Positions 45,536 to 54,874 of a DNA stretch of 64,000 nucleotides are shown piece by piece. The stretch comes from CBDFKQ01 sp965248855 (lineage in GTDB: Bacteria > Bacteroidota > Bacteroidia > Cytophagales > 172606-1): positions 62,001 through 126,000 of the forward strand of contig CBDFKQ010000022.1 in assembly GCA_965248855.1 (NCBI GenBank). The letters are read 5' to 3'. The position numbers and the translations under genes were made by a program. A model generated the notes under the pieces. That model was given only the letters and a program-made list of their open reading frames with translations, was not told where the DNA came from and searched no databases. Position 1 is the stretch's first letter; every line of letters starts with the position of its first letter.

Positions 45536-47857
45536 ATGCTCAGGTTAATTAATTTTCAAAAAGGAAATTATAAAAAAATAATTGTAAGAGGGTGGATAAT
45601 TTTCCTTTCTATTATTGCATTTTTCTGTTTTTATATTTTTGCTGTTACTGTAAATTTATTTTGGCTTTTTGGTAAAATGCCGGATTTTAAATTACTGGAA
45701 AACCCGAAAAGCGATCAGGCGTCAGAAGTATACTCTTCTGATAATGTACTTTTAGGAAAATATTTTATAAAAAACAGAACTCCGGTTGAATTTGATTCCA
45801 TATCTCCACATATTATTAATTCACTTATCTCAACAGAGGATATCCGTTTTGAAAAACATTCCGGTGTTGATTTTAAAGCAACTATTTCTATTCCTTTTTA
45901 TATACTCTCCTTTAAACCAAAAGGTTCAAGCACGCTATCGCAGCAATTGGCAAAAAATCTATTTTCCATGCGGAAAATTGCCGAATACAAAGGTATTTTA
46001 TATAAAGTACCGGGTATAAGTGCCTTGATTATTAAAACAAAAGAATGGATTACAGCTATCCAAATAGAAAGAAATTATACCAAAAAAGAAATAATTACAA
46101 TGTATTTAAATACTGTCGATTTTGGTAACAATGCCTTTGGGATTGAATCGGCTTCCCATACTTTTTTTCAAAAGCGAGCAGCACAATTAAATGTGAATGA
46201 AAGTGCATTACTTGTTGGAATGTTACAAAATCCTACCAAATGGAATCCTATATCAAGACCGGAAAGAGCAATAGTAAGAAGGAATATTGTTTTATCGCAG
46301 TTGGTAAAGTATAAATACCTAAGTGAAAAAGAAAGATCACAATTAAATACTGAACCGTTAAATCTTCATTTTAAAGTAGAAGATTACAGTCAGGGCTTGG
46401 CTCCCCACTTTAGAGCCGTTTTAAAGAAGGAATTAGAAAGATTGTTAACAGATTCTAATTTTGATTTATATGTAGATGGATTAAAAATTTACACTACCAT
46501 TGATTCCAGAATGCAGAAATATGCAGAAGAATCTACAATTGATCAAATGAAAAAGTTGCAAGTCCTATTTAACGATCAGTGGAAAAGTACTAAAGATATC
46601 TGGAGAGATGATGATGGTAAAATAGATACTAAATATATTTTAAGGGAAATCCAAAAATCAGCCAGATATCATGATTTACAAGATAGATATGGAGATAATA
46701 AGGATTCTATTATGATGGTGCTTAATAAACCAATCAAAATGAAAGTTTTTACTTTAAACAATCCATCATATGAATTAGATACTATTTTAAGCCCTATTGA
46801 TTCGGTGCGCTATCACAAACGATTTCTTCAATGTGGGTTTATGTCAATGGATCCCATATCAGGTGATATTAAAGCATGGGTTGGTGGCGTGAATTTTAGA
46901 TTTTTTCAATACGACCATGTTAAACAAGGTAAACGACAACCGGGATCTTCTTTTAAACCAATTATTTATACAACTGCAATTGATTATAAAGGTTATACAC
47001 CCTGCACAGAAATTGTTGATGAACCGGTAATATTTTCAAAAGATGAATACGGGCAACCATGGCAACCACGCAATTCTACAGGTACGTATACCGGCCAAAG
47101 TTTAACTTTGAGGCAAGCAATAGCACAATCTGTAAATACAATAAGTGCAAAATTAGTAAAAGATTTGGGCCCTACGCGTGTAATTGAATATGCAAAAAAA
47201 TTAGGTATTGATGTCAGTCATATGGAAGCCGTTCCATCTATATGTTTAGGTACTCAAGATGTATCCATATATGATTTACTTGGTGCTTACAGTACTTTTG
47301 TAAACGGTGGTGTATGGACAGAACCCAGATTTATTACAAGAATTGAAGACAGGAATGGAAATATTATTCAGGATTTTCCTGCCAAAACCATTGAAGCATT
47401 AAGTGAACAAACTTCGTATTTAATGGTTCATATGCTTAAAGGTGGTACACAGGAAAAAGGCGGTACAGCTTTGGGGCTCGCCCGATATAAATGTTTTTAT
47501 AATAATGAAATTGGGGGGAAAACCGGAACAACTCAAAATTATTCTGATGGATGGTTTGTTGGTATAACTAATAATTTAGTTTCCGGTGGATGGGTTGGAG
47601 GAGATACAAAACACATCAGGTTTAAAAATTATTTAGGAGAAGGTGCGAGGGTGGCTTTACCAATCTGGGGCACTTACATGGATAAAGTTTATGCCGACAA
47701 TACATTAGGAATTAAAAAGGGCACTTTTAAAAAACCTGCAAAGTTGGATGTTGAATTGGATTGCGAGGTTGTAAAAGAGAGAATTAACCAAAAAGATTCT
47801 ACAAATAATATTTTGCATCCATCTGCTGACTCGTTAGGTGACGATTTGCTCAAATAA
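45536..47857 (+). CDS. Penicillin-binding protein 1A (bifunctional)
   Basis: 773 residues from ATG 45536; a TTG at 45494 would add 14 residues. A membrane anchor (about 22-46) is followed by a GT51 transglycosylase domain with STEDIRFEKHSGVDF (catalytic Glu) and GSSTLSQQLAKNL, then a transpeptidase with SFKP (in RQPGSSFKPIIY), SVN (IAQSVNTIS) and KTGTTQNYSDGW. It polymerises and crosslinks peptidoglycan in the periplasm. The C-terminal tail after about 715 is polar and short. Confidence 0.94.
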   Translation: MLRLINFQKGNYKKIIVRGWIIFLSIIAFFCFYIFAVTVNLFWLFGKMPDFKLLENPKSDQASEVYSSDNVLLGKYFIKNRTPVEFDSISPHIINSLISTEDIRFEKHSGVDFKATISIPFYILSFKPKGSSTLSQQLAKNLFSMRKIAEYKGILYKVPGISALIIKTKEWITAIQIERNYTKKEIITMYLNTVDFGNNAFGIESASHTFFQKRAAQLNVNESALLVGMLQNPTKWNPISRPERAIVRRNIVLSQLVKYKYLSEKERSQLNTEPLNLHFKVEDYSQGLAPHFRAVLKKELERLLTDSNFDLYVDGLKIYTTIDSRMQKYAEESTIDQMKKLQVLFNDQWKSTKDIWRDDDGKIDTKYILREIQKSARYHDLQDRYGDNKDSIMMVLNKPIKMKVFTLNNPSYELDTILSPIDSVRYHKRFLQCGFMSMDPISGDIKAWVGGVNFRFFQYDHVKQGKRQPGSSFKPIIYTTAIDYKGYTPCTEIVDEPVIFSKDEYGQPWQPRNSTGTYTGQSLTLRQAIAQSVNTISAKLVKDLGPTRVIEYAKKLGIDVSHMEAVPSICLGTQDVSIYDLLGAYSTFVNGGVWTEPRFITRIEDRNGNIIQDFPAKTIEALSEQTSYLMVHMLKGGTQEKGGTALGLARYKCFYNNEIGGKTGTTQNYSDGWFVGITNNLVSGGWVGGDTKHIRFKNYLGEGARVALPIWGTYMDKVYADNTLGIKKGTFKKPAKLDVELDCEVVKERINQKDSTNNILHPSADSLGDDLLK

Positions 47858-47870
47858 TTAAGTGGTATCA

Positions 47871-47918
47871 ATTAATAGAAAACGGTTCAGAATTAATTCT
47901 GAACCGTTTTCTATTAAT
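47871..47918. repeat. Perfect 48-bp palindrome after the PBP1A gene
   Basis: Left arm 47871-47894 (ATTAATAGAAAACGGTTCAG..) and right arm 47895-47918 are exact reverse complements with no loop bases. It begins 13 bases after the stop. It could form a strong hairpin and end transcription, but no long T run follows. Confidence 0.9.
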
Positions 47919-48048
47919 AAAAAATTTCAATTTGAAAACTTATTTAAGTAATTATATAAATTCGAAAGATTAAATTATTTTGCGAAAAATTAATAAAATA
48001 AATCTAATTCTATTTCAGTAAGGCCTATTTTTAATAAATGATAAACCA

Positions 48049-50463
48049 ATGAATAAATTCAACCTTTTTTTTAATGCTGTTAAATGGCATTTACTTGCTG
48101 TTATTGTTGCCTTAATCATTTTTTGCATATTCTTTTTTCCAATGCTGCAAGGCAAGGCTATTGTACAAGATGACTTAATCCAATATTCGGGAACATTACA
48201 TGAGGCTCAACTATATAATGAAAAAGGTGAAGATGCTTTGTGGTCTAACTCTTCTTTTGGAGGAATGCCAATATGGAGGGGAATCAGTAATGATTGGGTA
48301 AGATATTTAGTATCAATTTTTTCATTTATCCCACAACCCATACAAATTCTAACATTTTGTTTTTTAGGGTTTTATATTCTACTGCAAGTACTTAATGTAA
48401 ATAAATTTTTAAGTTTTATTGGAGGAGTTGCATACGCACTTTCTTCATTTAATATTATAAGTATTGAAGCAGGCCATGTTAATAAAATTTTTGATATGGC
48501 TTTTATGGCTCCTGTTATTGCAGGTGTAATATTATGCTGGCGTGGCAAATATCTTAAAGGAGCCATTATAACTTTAGTTTTTACAGCTTTGCAAATATAT
48601 TATCAACATATTCAAATAATATATTATTTACTTATTGCAATAGGAATTTGGGGAATATTTGAATTTATAAGGTCATATAGAGAAAAACAATTGCCTGTTT
48701 TCCTTAAAGGATCTGCAATACTGGCTATAATAGTAATGATTGCCTTTTTACCAAGCTCATCTCGCATGTTTACAACAAGTGAGTACGGAAAATCTTCAAA
48801 CAGAGGCGGATCTGATCTCAATGCAAAAAAAGCACAAGGAACCGGATTGGATAAAGAATATGCCAACCAGTGGCGAAACGGAATTGCAGAACCATTCACT
48901 TTTATTGTTCCATATTTTTATGGAGGTGGCTCCAGTGAGGATTGGGGTAAAAATACCAAAACATATAAATTTCTAAAAGCGAATAATGCAGTGCAGGCAG
49001 CAAGGCAATTACCTCATTATTGGGGAGAGCAACCATTTACTGCAGGGCCAATATATTTCGGTGCCATTGTCTGTTTTTTATTTGTATTGGGGATGTTTAT
49101 AGTGAAAGATAATTTAAAATGGTGGGCATTAGCAGTCAGCACTCTTTCTATTTTGCTTTCTTATGGTACTAACTTGGAGTGGTTTACTGATATCTTCTTT
49201 TATTATGTTCCTTTATATAACAAGTTTAGGTCAGTCACAATGATTGTAGCCATTGCAGAAATAGCCTTTCCGTTCATTGGTTTTCTGGCATTAAGAGAAA
49301 TTTTAAGTAACGGTATTAGTAAAGAAGAATTTTTAAAAGGTTTAAAATGGTCAACCATCATAACCGGAGGATTGACATTATTGCTCGCATTGTTAGGGAC
49401 ATCCTTTATGGATTTTTCATCTCTGGCAGAATTAAAGAACGATCAAATTCCTGCAGAATTATTGAATGCCATGCAGGATGATAGAAAAAATCTATTTCGT
49501 ATAGATGCCTTTAAGAGTTTATTTTTTATTCTTGCCTCAGCGGGCTTGATTTGGGCTGTGTTTAATAAAAAAATAACCACAACTGTATTTTATATTTCAC
49601 TTGCTTTTTTAATCATTACAGACCTTTGGACAGTTGATAAAAGATATGTGAATAGCGATAATTTTAAAGATATTAAAAAATTAAAGAAAGAAATATTTAC
49701 ACCTACAGCAGCTGATGAATATATTTTACAAGATAAAGATCCATATTTCAGAGTTATAAATTATACACGAAATCCATTTCAAGATGGAATTACCAGTTAC
49801 TACCACAAATCAGTTGGTGGATACAGTGCAATAAAATTACAGAGATATAATGAACTGATAGATGCTCATTTATCAAAAAATAATACCGCTGTATTAAATA
49901 TGCTTAATACTAAATACATAATTTTTCAAAATCAACAAACAGGAGAGATAATGGCTCAAAGAAATCCTGAAGCCTTGGGTAACGTATGGTTCGTAAAAGA
50001 ATTTAAAATTGTAAACTCTGCGGATGAAGAACTTAAAGCCTTAGAAAAATTTAATCCAAAACAAATTGCATTCGCAGATAAAAATTTTGAAAGCGATTTA
50101 AAAAATTTAAAATTAACCGATGATACATTATCTTCCATTAAATTAACAAGTTATCATCCTCAAAAATTAAAATATGAATCAAATTCAAACTCCGAAAAAC
50201 TGGCTGTTTTCTCAGAAATATATTATCAACCGGGTTGGAATGCCTATATTGATGGGAAAGTATCTCCACACTTTAGAGTTGATTATGTATTAAGAGCAAT
50301 GAAAATACCACCGGGTAAGCATGAAATTGAATTCCGTTTTGAACCAAAATCCTACTATACAGGAGAGAAGTTTTCTTTAGCCGGTTCTATCTTATTTTAT
50401 ATTACCTTTTTCGGTTTGCTTGGATATTATTTTTATATTGAAAGTAAAAAAATAATTTTATAA
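48049..50463 (+). CDS. YfhO family membrane protein
   Basis: 804 residues. About twelve to thirteen hydrophobic helices occupy the first 540 residues, and a soluble extracytoplasmic domain follows before a final helix near the C-terminus (about 780-797). VQDDLIQYSGTLHEAQ after helix 1 and the late RVDYVLRAMKIPPGKHEIEFRF motif are typical of YfhO. Members resemble GT-C glycosyltransferases and are linked to modification of surface glycopolymers. Stand-alone gene before a shared terminator. Confidence 0.85.
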   Translation: MNKFNLFFNAVKWHLLAVIVALIIFCIFFFPMLQGKAIVQDDLIQYSGTLHEAQLYNEKGEDALWSNSSFGGMPIWRGISNDWVRYLVSIFSFIPQPIQILTFCFLGFYILLQVLNVNKFLSFIGGVAYALSSFNIISIEAGHVNKIFDMAFMAPVIAGVILCWRGKYLKGAIITLVFTALQIYYQHIQIIYYLLIAIGIWGIFEFIRSYREKQLPVFLKGSAILAIIVMIAFLPSSSRMFTTSEYGKSSNRGGSDLNAKKAQGTGLDKEYANQWRNGIAEPFTFIVPYFYGGGSSEDWGKNTKTYKFLKANNAVQAARQLPHYWGEQPFTAGPIYFGAIVCFLFVLGMFIVKDNLKWWALAVSTLSILLSYGTNLEWFTDIFFYYVPLYNKFRSVTMIVAIAEIAFPFIGFLALREILSNGISKEEFLKGLKWSTIITGGLTLLLALLGTSFMDFSSLAELKNDQIPAELLNAMQDDRKNLFRIDAFKSLFFILASAGLIWAVFNKKITTTVFYISLAFLIITDLWTVDKRYVNSDNFKDIKKLKKEIFTPTAADEYILQDKDPYFRVINYTRNPFQDGITSYYHKSVGGYSAIKLQRYNELIDAHLSKNNTAVLNMLNTKYIIFQNQQTGEIMAQRNPEALGNVWFVKEFKIVNSADEELKALEKFNPKQIAFADKNFESDLKNLKLTDDTLSSIKLTSYHPQKLKYESNSNSEKLAVFSEIYYQPGWNAYIDGKVSPHFRVDYVLRAMKIPPGKHEIEFRFEPKSYYTGEKFSLAGSILFYITFFGLLGYYFYIESKKIIL

Positions 50464-50473
50464 AGAAATGAAA

Positions 50474-50506
50474 GAAGAAAACATCGTATAAGGCGATGTT
50501 TTCTTC
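50474..50506. terminator. Terminator between convergent yfhO and SRPBCC genes
   Basis: The 13-bp arms GAAGAAAACATCG and CGATGTTTTCTTC flank a 7-base loop directly between the two stops. Confidence 0.8.
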
Positions 50507-50509
50507 CCA

Positions 50510-50977
50510 TTAAAAATTACCAAATTTTTCAATTATTTTTTGATACCTGAAATCAAAAATTTCTTTTAGCTTTTTTCGAACAAGTATTGAATTAGCGATA
50601 TCTCCCAAGAATCCAAAAGGAACTTTATAATGAACAATGTCCTTCATTTCAACACCTCCATTAATGGTTTTAATAAAATGTTTATGATGCCATAGCGCGT
50701 AAGGGCCAAATCTTTGTTCATCAACGAAATATTTTTTCTCTTCTATATGCGTAATTTCTGTAACCCAAGTTATTTTTAATCCTGCCATCGGACTAACTTT
50801 ATACGCTATAATTTGCCCGGCATACATTTTATCAGTTTCTTCTTCGGTTATTATATTAAACCCCATATATGGAGGTGTTATTAATTTTAAATTTTTTGGA
50901 GAAGAAATAAAATCCCAGACCTCATCAATAGCAGCCGGGATATTTTGGATGGACATAAAAGTGTATAACCTGCTCAT
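50510..50977 (-). CDS. SRPBCC/START-like family protein
   Basis: 155 residues forming one helix-grip domain: an N-terminal strand, the AIDEVWDFISSPKNLKLITPPYMGF segment (about 16-40), then WVTEITHIEEKKYFVDEQRFGPYALWHHKHF and a long C-terminal helix. Members bind lipids or other hydrophobic ligands; several annotated relatives are called cell-division inhibitors without proof. It is 71 bases downstream of the carboxyltransferase gene on the same strand, and a link to it is only possible. Confidence 0.8.
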   Translation of the reverse strand: MSRLYTFMSIQNIPAAIDEVWDFISSPKNLKLITPPYMGFNIITEEETDKMYAGQIIAYKVSPMAGLKITWVTEITHIEEKKYFVDEQRFGPYALWHHKHFIKTINGGVEMKDIVHYKVPFGFLGDIANSILVRKKLKEIFDFRYQKIIEKFGNF

Positions 50978-51048
50978 TTATTTATTAAATGTAAATATTA
51001 ATAAACAGGCAATCATTTAAAATGTTTAATTTTATTTTTCAAAATATT

Positions 51049-52599
51049 CTATAATGGAATATTTCCGTGCTTCTTTTTTGGTAATTTATCAACTTTATTT
51101 TCAAGCATTTTAAAAGCCCTAATCAACTTTTGCCTGGTGTCTTCAGGTTTTATAATTTCATCAACGTACCCTAAAGCTGCTGCTCTATATGGGTTTGCAA
51201 ATTTTTCTGTGTAATCGGCTACTTTTTCAGCCAACTTGCTTTCCGGGTTTTCGGCTTGTGTAATTTCTTTTTTAAATATAATTTCAGCAGCACCTTTTGC
51301 GCCCATCACTGCAATTTCGGCAGTAGGAAATGCATAATTTAAATCAGAACCAATATGTTTGGAATTCATAACATCATAAGCTCCGCCATATGCTTTACGT
51401 GTAATAACCGTTACGCGTGGCACTGTAGCTTCGCAAAAAGCATATAACAACTTGGCACCATTTGTTATTATTGCATTCCATTCCTGGTCTGTGCCCGGCA
51501 AAAAACCCGGAACATCTTCAAAAACTAAAATTGGAATATTAAAACAATCACAAAAACGAACAAATCTTGCAGCTTTAACACTTGCATGATTATCCAATAC
51601 TCCTGCTAATATGGCCGGTTGATTACCTACAATTCCTATGCTTCTTCCTGCTAAGTGTGCAAAACCGACAACAATATTTTCAGCAAAATTTTTATGAACT
51701 TCAAAAAAACTATTTTCATCTGCTACCAAGTCAATCACTTCCCGCATGTCGTAAGGTTGATTTGGATTTTCGGGAATAATATTATTTAATTCAGGCCTTT
51801 TCTCATTTTCTTTAGTTTCATAAGGAGCAAAAGGAGCAAAATCCTCACAATTTTGAGGCATGTAACTTAATAATTTTTTTATGTTTTGAATGCATTCCAA
51901 TTCATTCACACAAGCAAAATGTGTAACGCCGCTTTTAGTAGAATGTGTGCTTGCTCCTCCTAATTCTTCGGCTGTTACATTTTCATGAGTAACCGTTTTA
52001 ACAACATTTGGTCCGGTTACAAACATGTAAGAAGTATTTTCCACCATCAAAATAAAATCTGTAATGGCAGGAGAATAAACTGCGCCACCTGCACAAGGCC
52101 CCATTACTGCTGATATTTGTGGAATTACTCCGGAGGCCAATGTATTTTTATAAAAAATATCTGCGTAACCTGCTAATGACAATACACCTTCCTGAATTCT
52201 TGCACCTCCTGAATCATTTAACCCTATAACCGGAGCACCATTTTTCATTGCCAAATCCATTATTTTACAAATTTTTTCGGCATGTGTTTCAGATAAAGCA
52301 CCTCCAAAAACAGTAAAATCCTGAGCAAATACGTAAACTAATCTTCCATCAACAGTTCCATAACCGGTAACCACACCATCTCCCAAATAAATTTCATTTT
52401 CCAAACCAAAATCTTTTGTTCGATGGGTAACAAACTTTCCTGTTTCTTCAAATGAATTTTTATCTACCAAAAGCTGAATACGTTCACGAGCAGTAAGTTT
52501 TCCTTTATTGTGTTGAGCTTCTATTCTGTTTATTCCACCACCTAACTCTGCTTCAGTATTATATTTTTCTAAAAGGTCTATTTTTTCTTGATAAGTCAT
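51049..52599 (-). CDS. Acyl-CoA carboxylase beta subunit (propionyl-CoA type carboxyltransferase)
   Basis: 516 residues, one complete carboxyltransferase chain with N and C halves. Family elements are GKLTARERI, the first oxyanion loop region ([25 protein letters not shown]) and the second ([22 protein letters not shown]). Such subunits carry CO2 from carboxybiotin to propionyl-CoA or related acyl-CoAs. The biotin carboxylase/carrier subunit is not adjacent. MmdA of methylmalonyl-CoA decarboxylase is a close alternative. The enzyme would connect to the MeaB-assisted mutase step. Confidence 0.92.
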   Translation of the reverse strand: MTYQEKIDLLEKYNTEAELGGGINRIEAQHNKGKLTARERIQLLVDKNSFEETGKFVTHRTKDFGLENEIYLGDGVVTGYGTVDGRLVYVFAQDFTVFGGALSETHAEKICKIMDLAMKNGAPVIGLNDSGGARIQEGVLSLAGYADIFYKNTLASGVIPQISAVMGPCAGGAVYSPAITDFILMVENTSYMFVTGPNVVKTVTHENVTAEELGGASTHSTKSGVTHFACVNELECIQNIKKLLSYMPQNCEDFAPFAPYETKENEKRPELNNIIPENPNQPYDMREVIDLVADENSFFEVHKNFAENIVVGFAHLAGRSIGIVGNQPAILAGVLDNHASVKAARFVRFCDCFNIPILVFEDVPGFLPGTDQEWNAIITNGAKLLYAFCEATVPRVTVITRKAYGGAYDVMNSKHIGSDLNYAFPTAEIAVMGAKGAAEIIFKKEITQAENPESKLAEKVADYTEKFANPYRAAALGYVDEIIKPEDTRQKLIRAFKMLENKVDKLPKKKHGNIPL

Positions 52600-52952
52600 G
52601 AAATTATAAAAGTTATTTTCGCAATTTCAGAATTTATTGTTTTAATCAAAATTGAATTTAAAATGATAAAATTATTTTTGTGTTTTTTTATTTTTCTAAA
52701 CTATCTATTTTATTGATTAAAAAATTAAACAGTTAGAAACATTACCACTAATGCCGGTTTTTGATTAAAGGTTGTTAAATCATACATCAATTTTTAAATA
52801 ATAAAATCTAAAAAATCACATTTTTTGTTTTTCTAAAATAAAACTCATTAATTCGCTTACAATTGATCTAAATTAATTCCTTCCTTGCCAGCATACCGTA
52901 AATTGTTAGTAATTTTCTTATATCGAAAAGCATTAATGGTAGTATTTTACTT
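52600..52952. other. Divergent intergenic region
   Basis: 353 AT-rich bases between the carboxyltransferase start and the transglutaminase gene. I see no open frame, RNA gene or strong hairpin; it must carry both promoters. Confidence 0.45.
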
Positions 52953-54872
52953 ATGAAAAAAAATATTTCTCGGGCGCTCATAATTAGCGCAATGACTTTT
53001 GCCTTTCTTGAGGTGTCGGCATTTCAGATTAATGATGATGTTGAAACCACTAAAAAACTTAAAAAAGAATACCCTGAAGAATCATGGGTAGCTACCCGTT
53101 TTCAATCCCATTATAATTTTATAGAAGGAAGAAGGGGAGCATTACCTATTGTTGAAAATACAGAAGAACTACAAACAATTACACTCAATACTATTGAAAA
53201 ATGCAGACTAGCTTGGTTTTATGATGATAACTCCAAAATTTCTTCCGAAAAAATAACATATAAGAATGGCAGGAAGGTTATATATGATAAAGTTTGTGGA
53301 AATTTTGAAAATGAAGGTGTTTTTTATTCAGACGCTAAAGTTTGCGTATTTCAATTAAATAATCAAAAAATCGGCGATGTAGTTTATACTAATTTAAGCC
53401 AGACGTATAATGATGTAAGGTATTTTACCAAAGTATTCTTTCATGAAAAATACCCTATAGAAGAACGTGAAATATTTTTTTCTATTCCTACAGGGATGGT
53501 AATTGATTTAGTAGAAGTCAATTTTGAAGGTTATAAGATTGAGAAAACAAAAATCGAAAACGCCAAGGAAAAGTCAACAGAATATAAATATATTATTAGA
53601 AAAATACCTGGGTTAGATACGGAAGAAAATACATTGGGGCCAGCACATATATATCCACACTTGCTTATAATGGCTAAAAGCTATACTTTAAATGGCAAAC
53701 CTCAAAAAATTATTAGCTCTGTTGATGATCTTTATGAGTGGTACACTGAATTAGCTGGTAAAACACAAAACGACCCGGCAAGCCTTGCTTCCTTGGTAAA
53801 ACAACTAACCTCTAACGCGAAAACTGATATAGAAAAAGTAAAAAATATTTTCTATTGGGTACAGGACAATATTAGGTATATAGCTTTTGAGGATGGCATA
53901 GCAGGCTTTAAACCAGAAGAAGCTCAAGGTGTATTTTTGAAAAAATACGGAGATTGTAAGGGGATGGCTAACCTCACAAAAGCTATGTTGCAGATTGCAG
54001 GCCTTGATGGGCGTCTCACCTGGATCGGTACTTCCAGATTGCCCTATACATTTCAAACGCCATGTTTAGGAATTAATAATCACATGATTTGCACTTGGAT
54101 ATCGGGAGATAAAAAATATTTTCTTGACCCTACTGAAAAGTTTATTGCTTTTGATAAATATGCAGCTAGGATACAAAATCAACAAGTTTTGATCGAAAAT
54201 GGCAAAAAGTACATATTAGACAAGATCCCCGAATCAAATTACGAACCTAATTTGATTGAGTATAAAGAACAACTTTCAATTATTGACCAAAAGATGGTTG
54301 GGAAAGCAAGGATAAAAGTGAATGGTGAGTCGAAAGTAGAATTTTTAAGGCTGTACGACCTTTTAAGAAATGATAAAAAAAGTACAGCTTTGCATAATGT
54401 ACTTACGAGAAATGATAAAAATATAGATGTAGAAAATATTAAAACTTCTGATCTTCAAAACAGGGAAGCCGAATTATCAATTGATTATGATATTTCAGCT
54501 TCAAACAGAATAAACAAGTTTGGCGATGATTTGTATATAGAGATAGATTTACAAAAAAACTATCAGGCCCTTACATTTGATGATAAAAGAGTAAACAATT
54601 ATACTTTTCACCAAAAGATTTATCAAAAAAATCAGGTAATTATAGAGGTGCCTGATCAATACAAAATTAAACATCTGCCTGCAGATATGAGTTTTAAAAA
54701 TGATGATTTCTCATTTTTTGTCAGTTTTATTAATAAAGGCAATCAAATTTTTTACAATAAAACAATTATTATCAACAAAGGGCTTATTAAAAAATCGCAA
54801 TTTAAAATTTGGAATAACGCCATAGCAGAACTTAACAAAATCTACGAAGATCAAATTATTCTCACCCACTAA
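52953..54872 (+). CDS. DUF3857/transglutaminase-like protein, triad intact
   Basis: 639 residues with a signal peptide (about 1-23). A DUF3857 beta domain (about 50-265) is followed by a transglutaminase core: Cys335 in KKYGDCKGMANL, His377 in NNHMICTW and Asp392 in YFLDPTEKF. A C-terminal DUF3858-like beta domain (about 410-630) ends the chain. These exported proteins are widespread in the phylum; their reaction (proteolysis, amide transfer) is not known. It lies 2 bases before a related gene, so the two are coupled. Confidence 0.88.
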   Translation: MKKNISRALIISAMTFAFLEVSAFQINDDVETTKKLKKEYPEESWVATRFQSHYNFIEGRRGALPIVENTEELQTITLNTIEKCRLAWFYDDNSKISSEKITYKNGRKVIYDKVCGNFENEGVFYSDAKVCVFQLNNQKIGDVVYTNLSQTYNDVRYFTKVFFHEKYPIEEREIFFSIPTGMVIDLVEVNFEGYKIEKTKIENAKEKSTEYKYIIRKIPGLDTEENTLGPAHIYPHLLIMAKSYTLNGKPQKIISSVDDLYEWYTELAGKTQNDPASLASLVKQLTSNAKTDIEKVKNIFYWVQDNIRYIAFEDGIAGFKPEEAQGVFLKKYGDCKGMANLTKAMLQIAGLDGRLTWIGTSRLPYTFQTPCLGINNHMICTWISGDKKYFLDPTEKFIAFDKYAARIQNQQVLIENGKKYILDKIPESNYEPNLIEYKEQLSIIDQKMVGKARIKVNGESKVEFLRLYDLLRNDKKSTALHNVLTRNDKNIDVENIKTSDLQNREAELSIDYDISASNRINKFGDDLYIEIDLQKNYQALTFDDKRVNNYTFHQKIYQKNQVIIEVPDQYKIKHLPADMSFKNDDFSFFVSFINKGNQIFYNKTIIINKGLIKKSQFKIWNNAIAELNKIYEDQIILTH

Positions 54873-54874
54873 TT

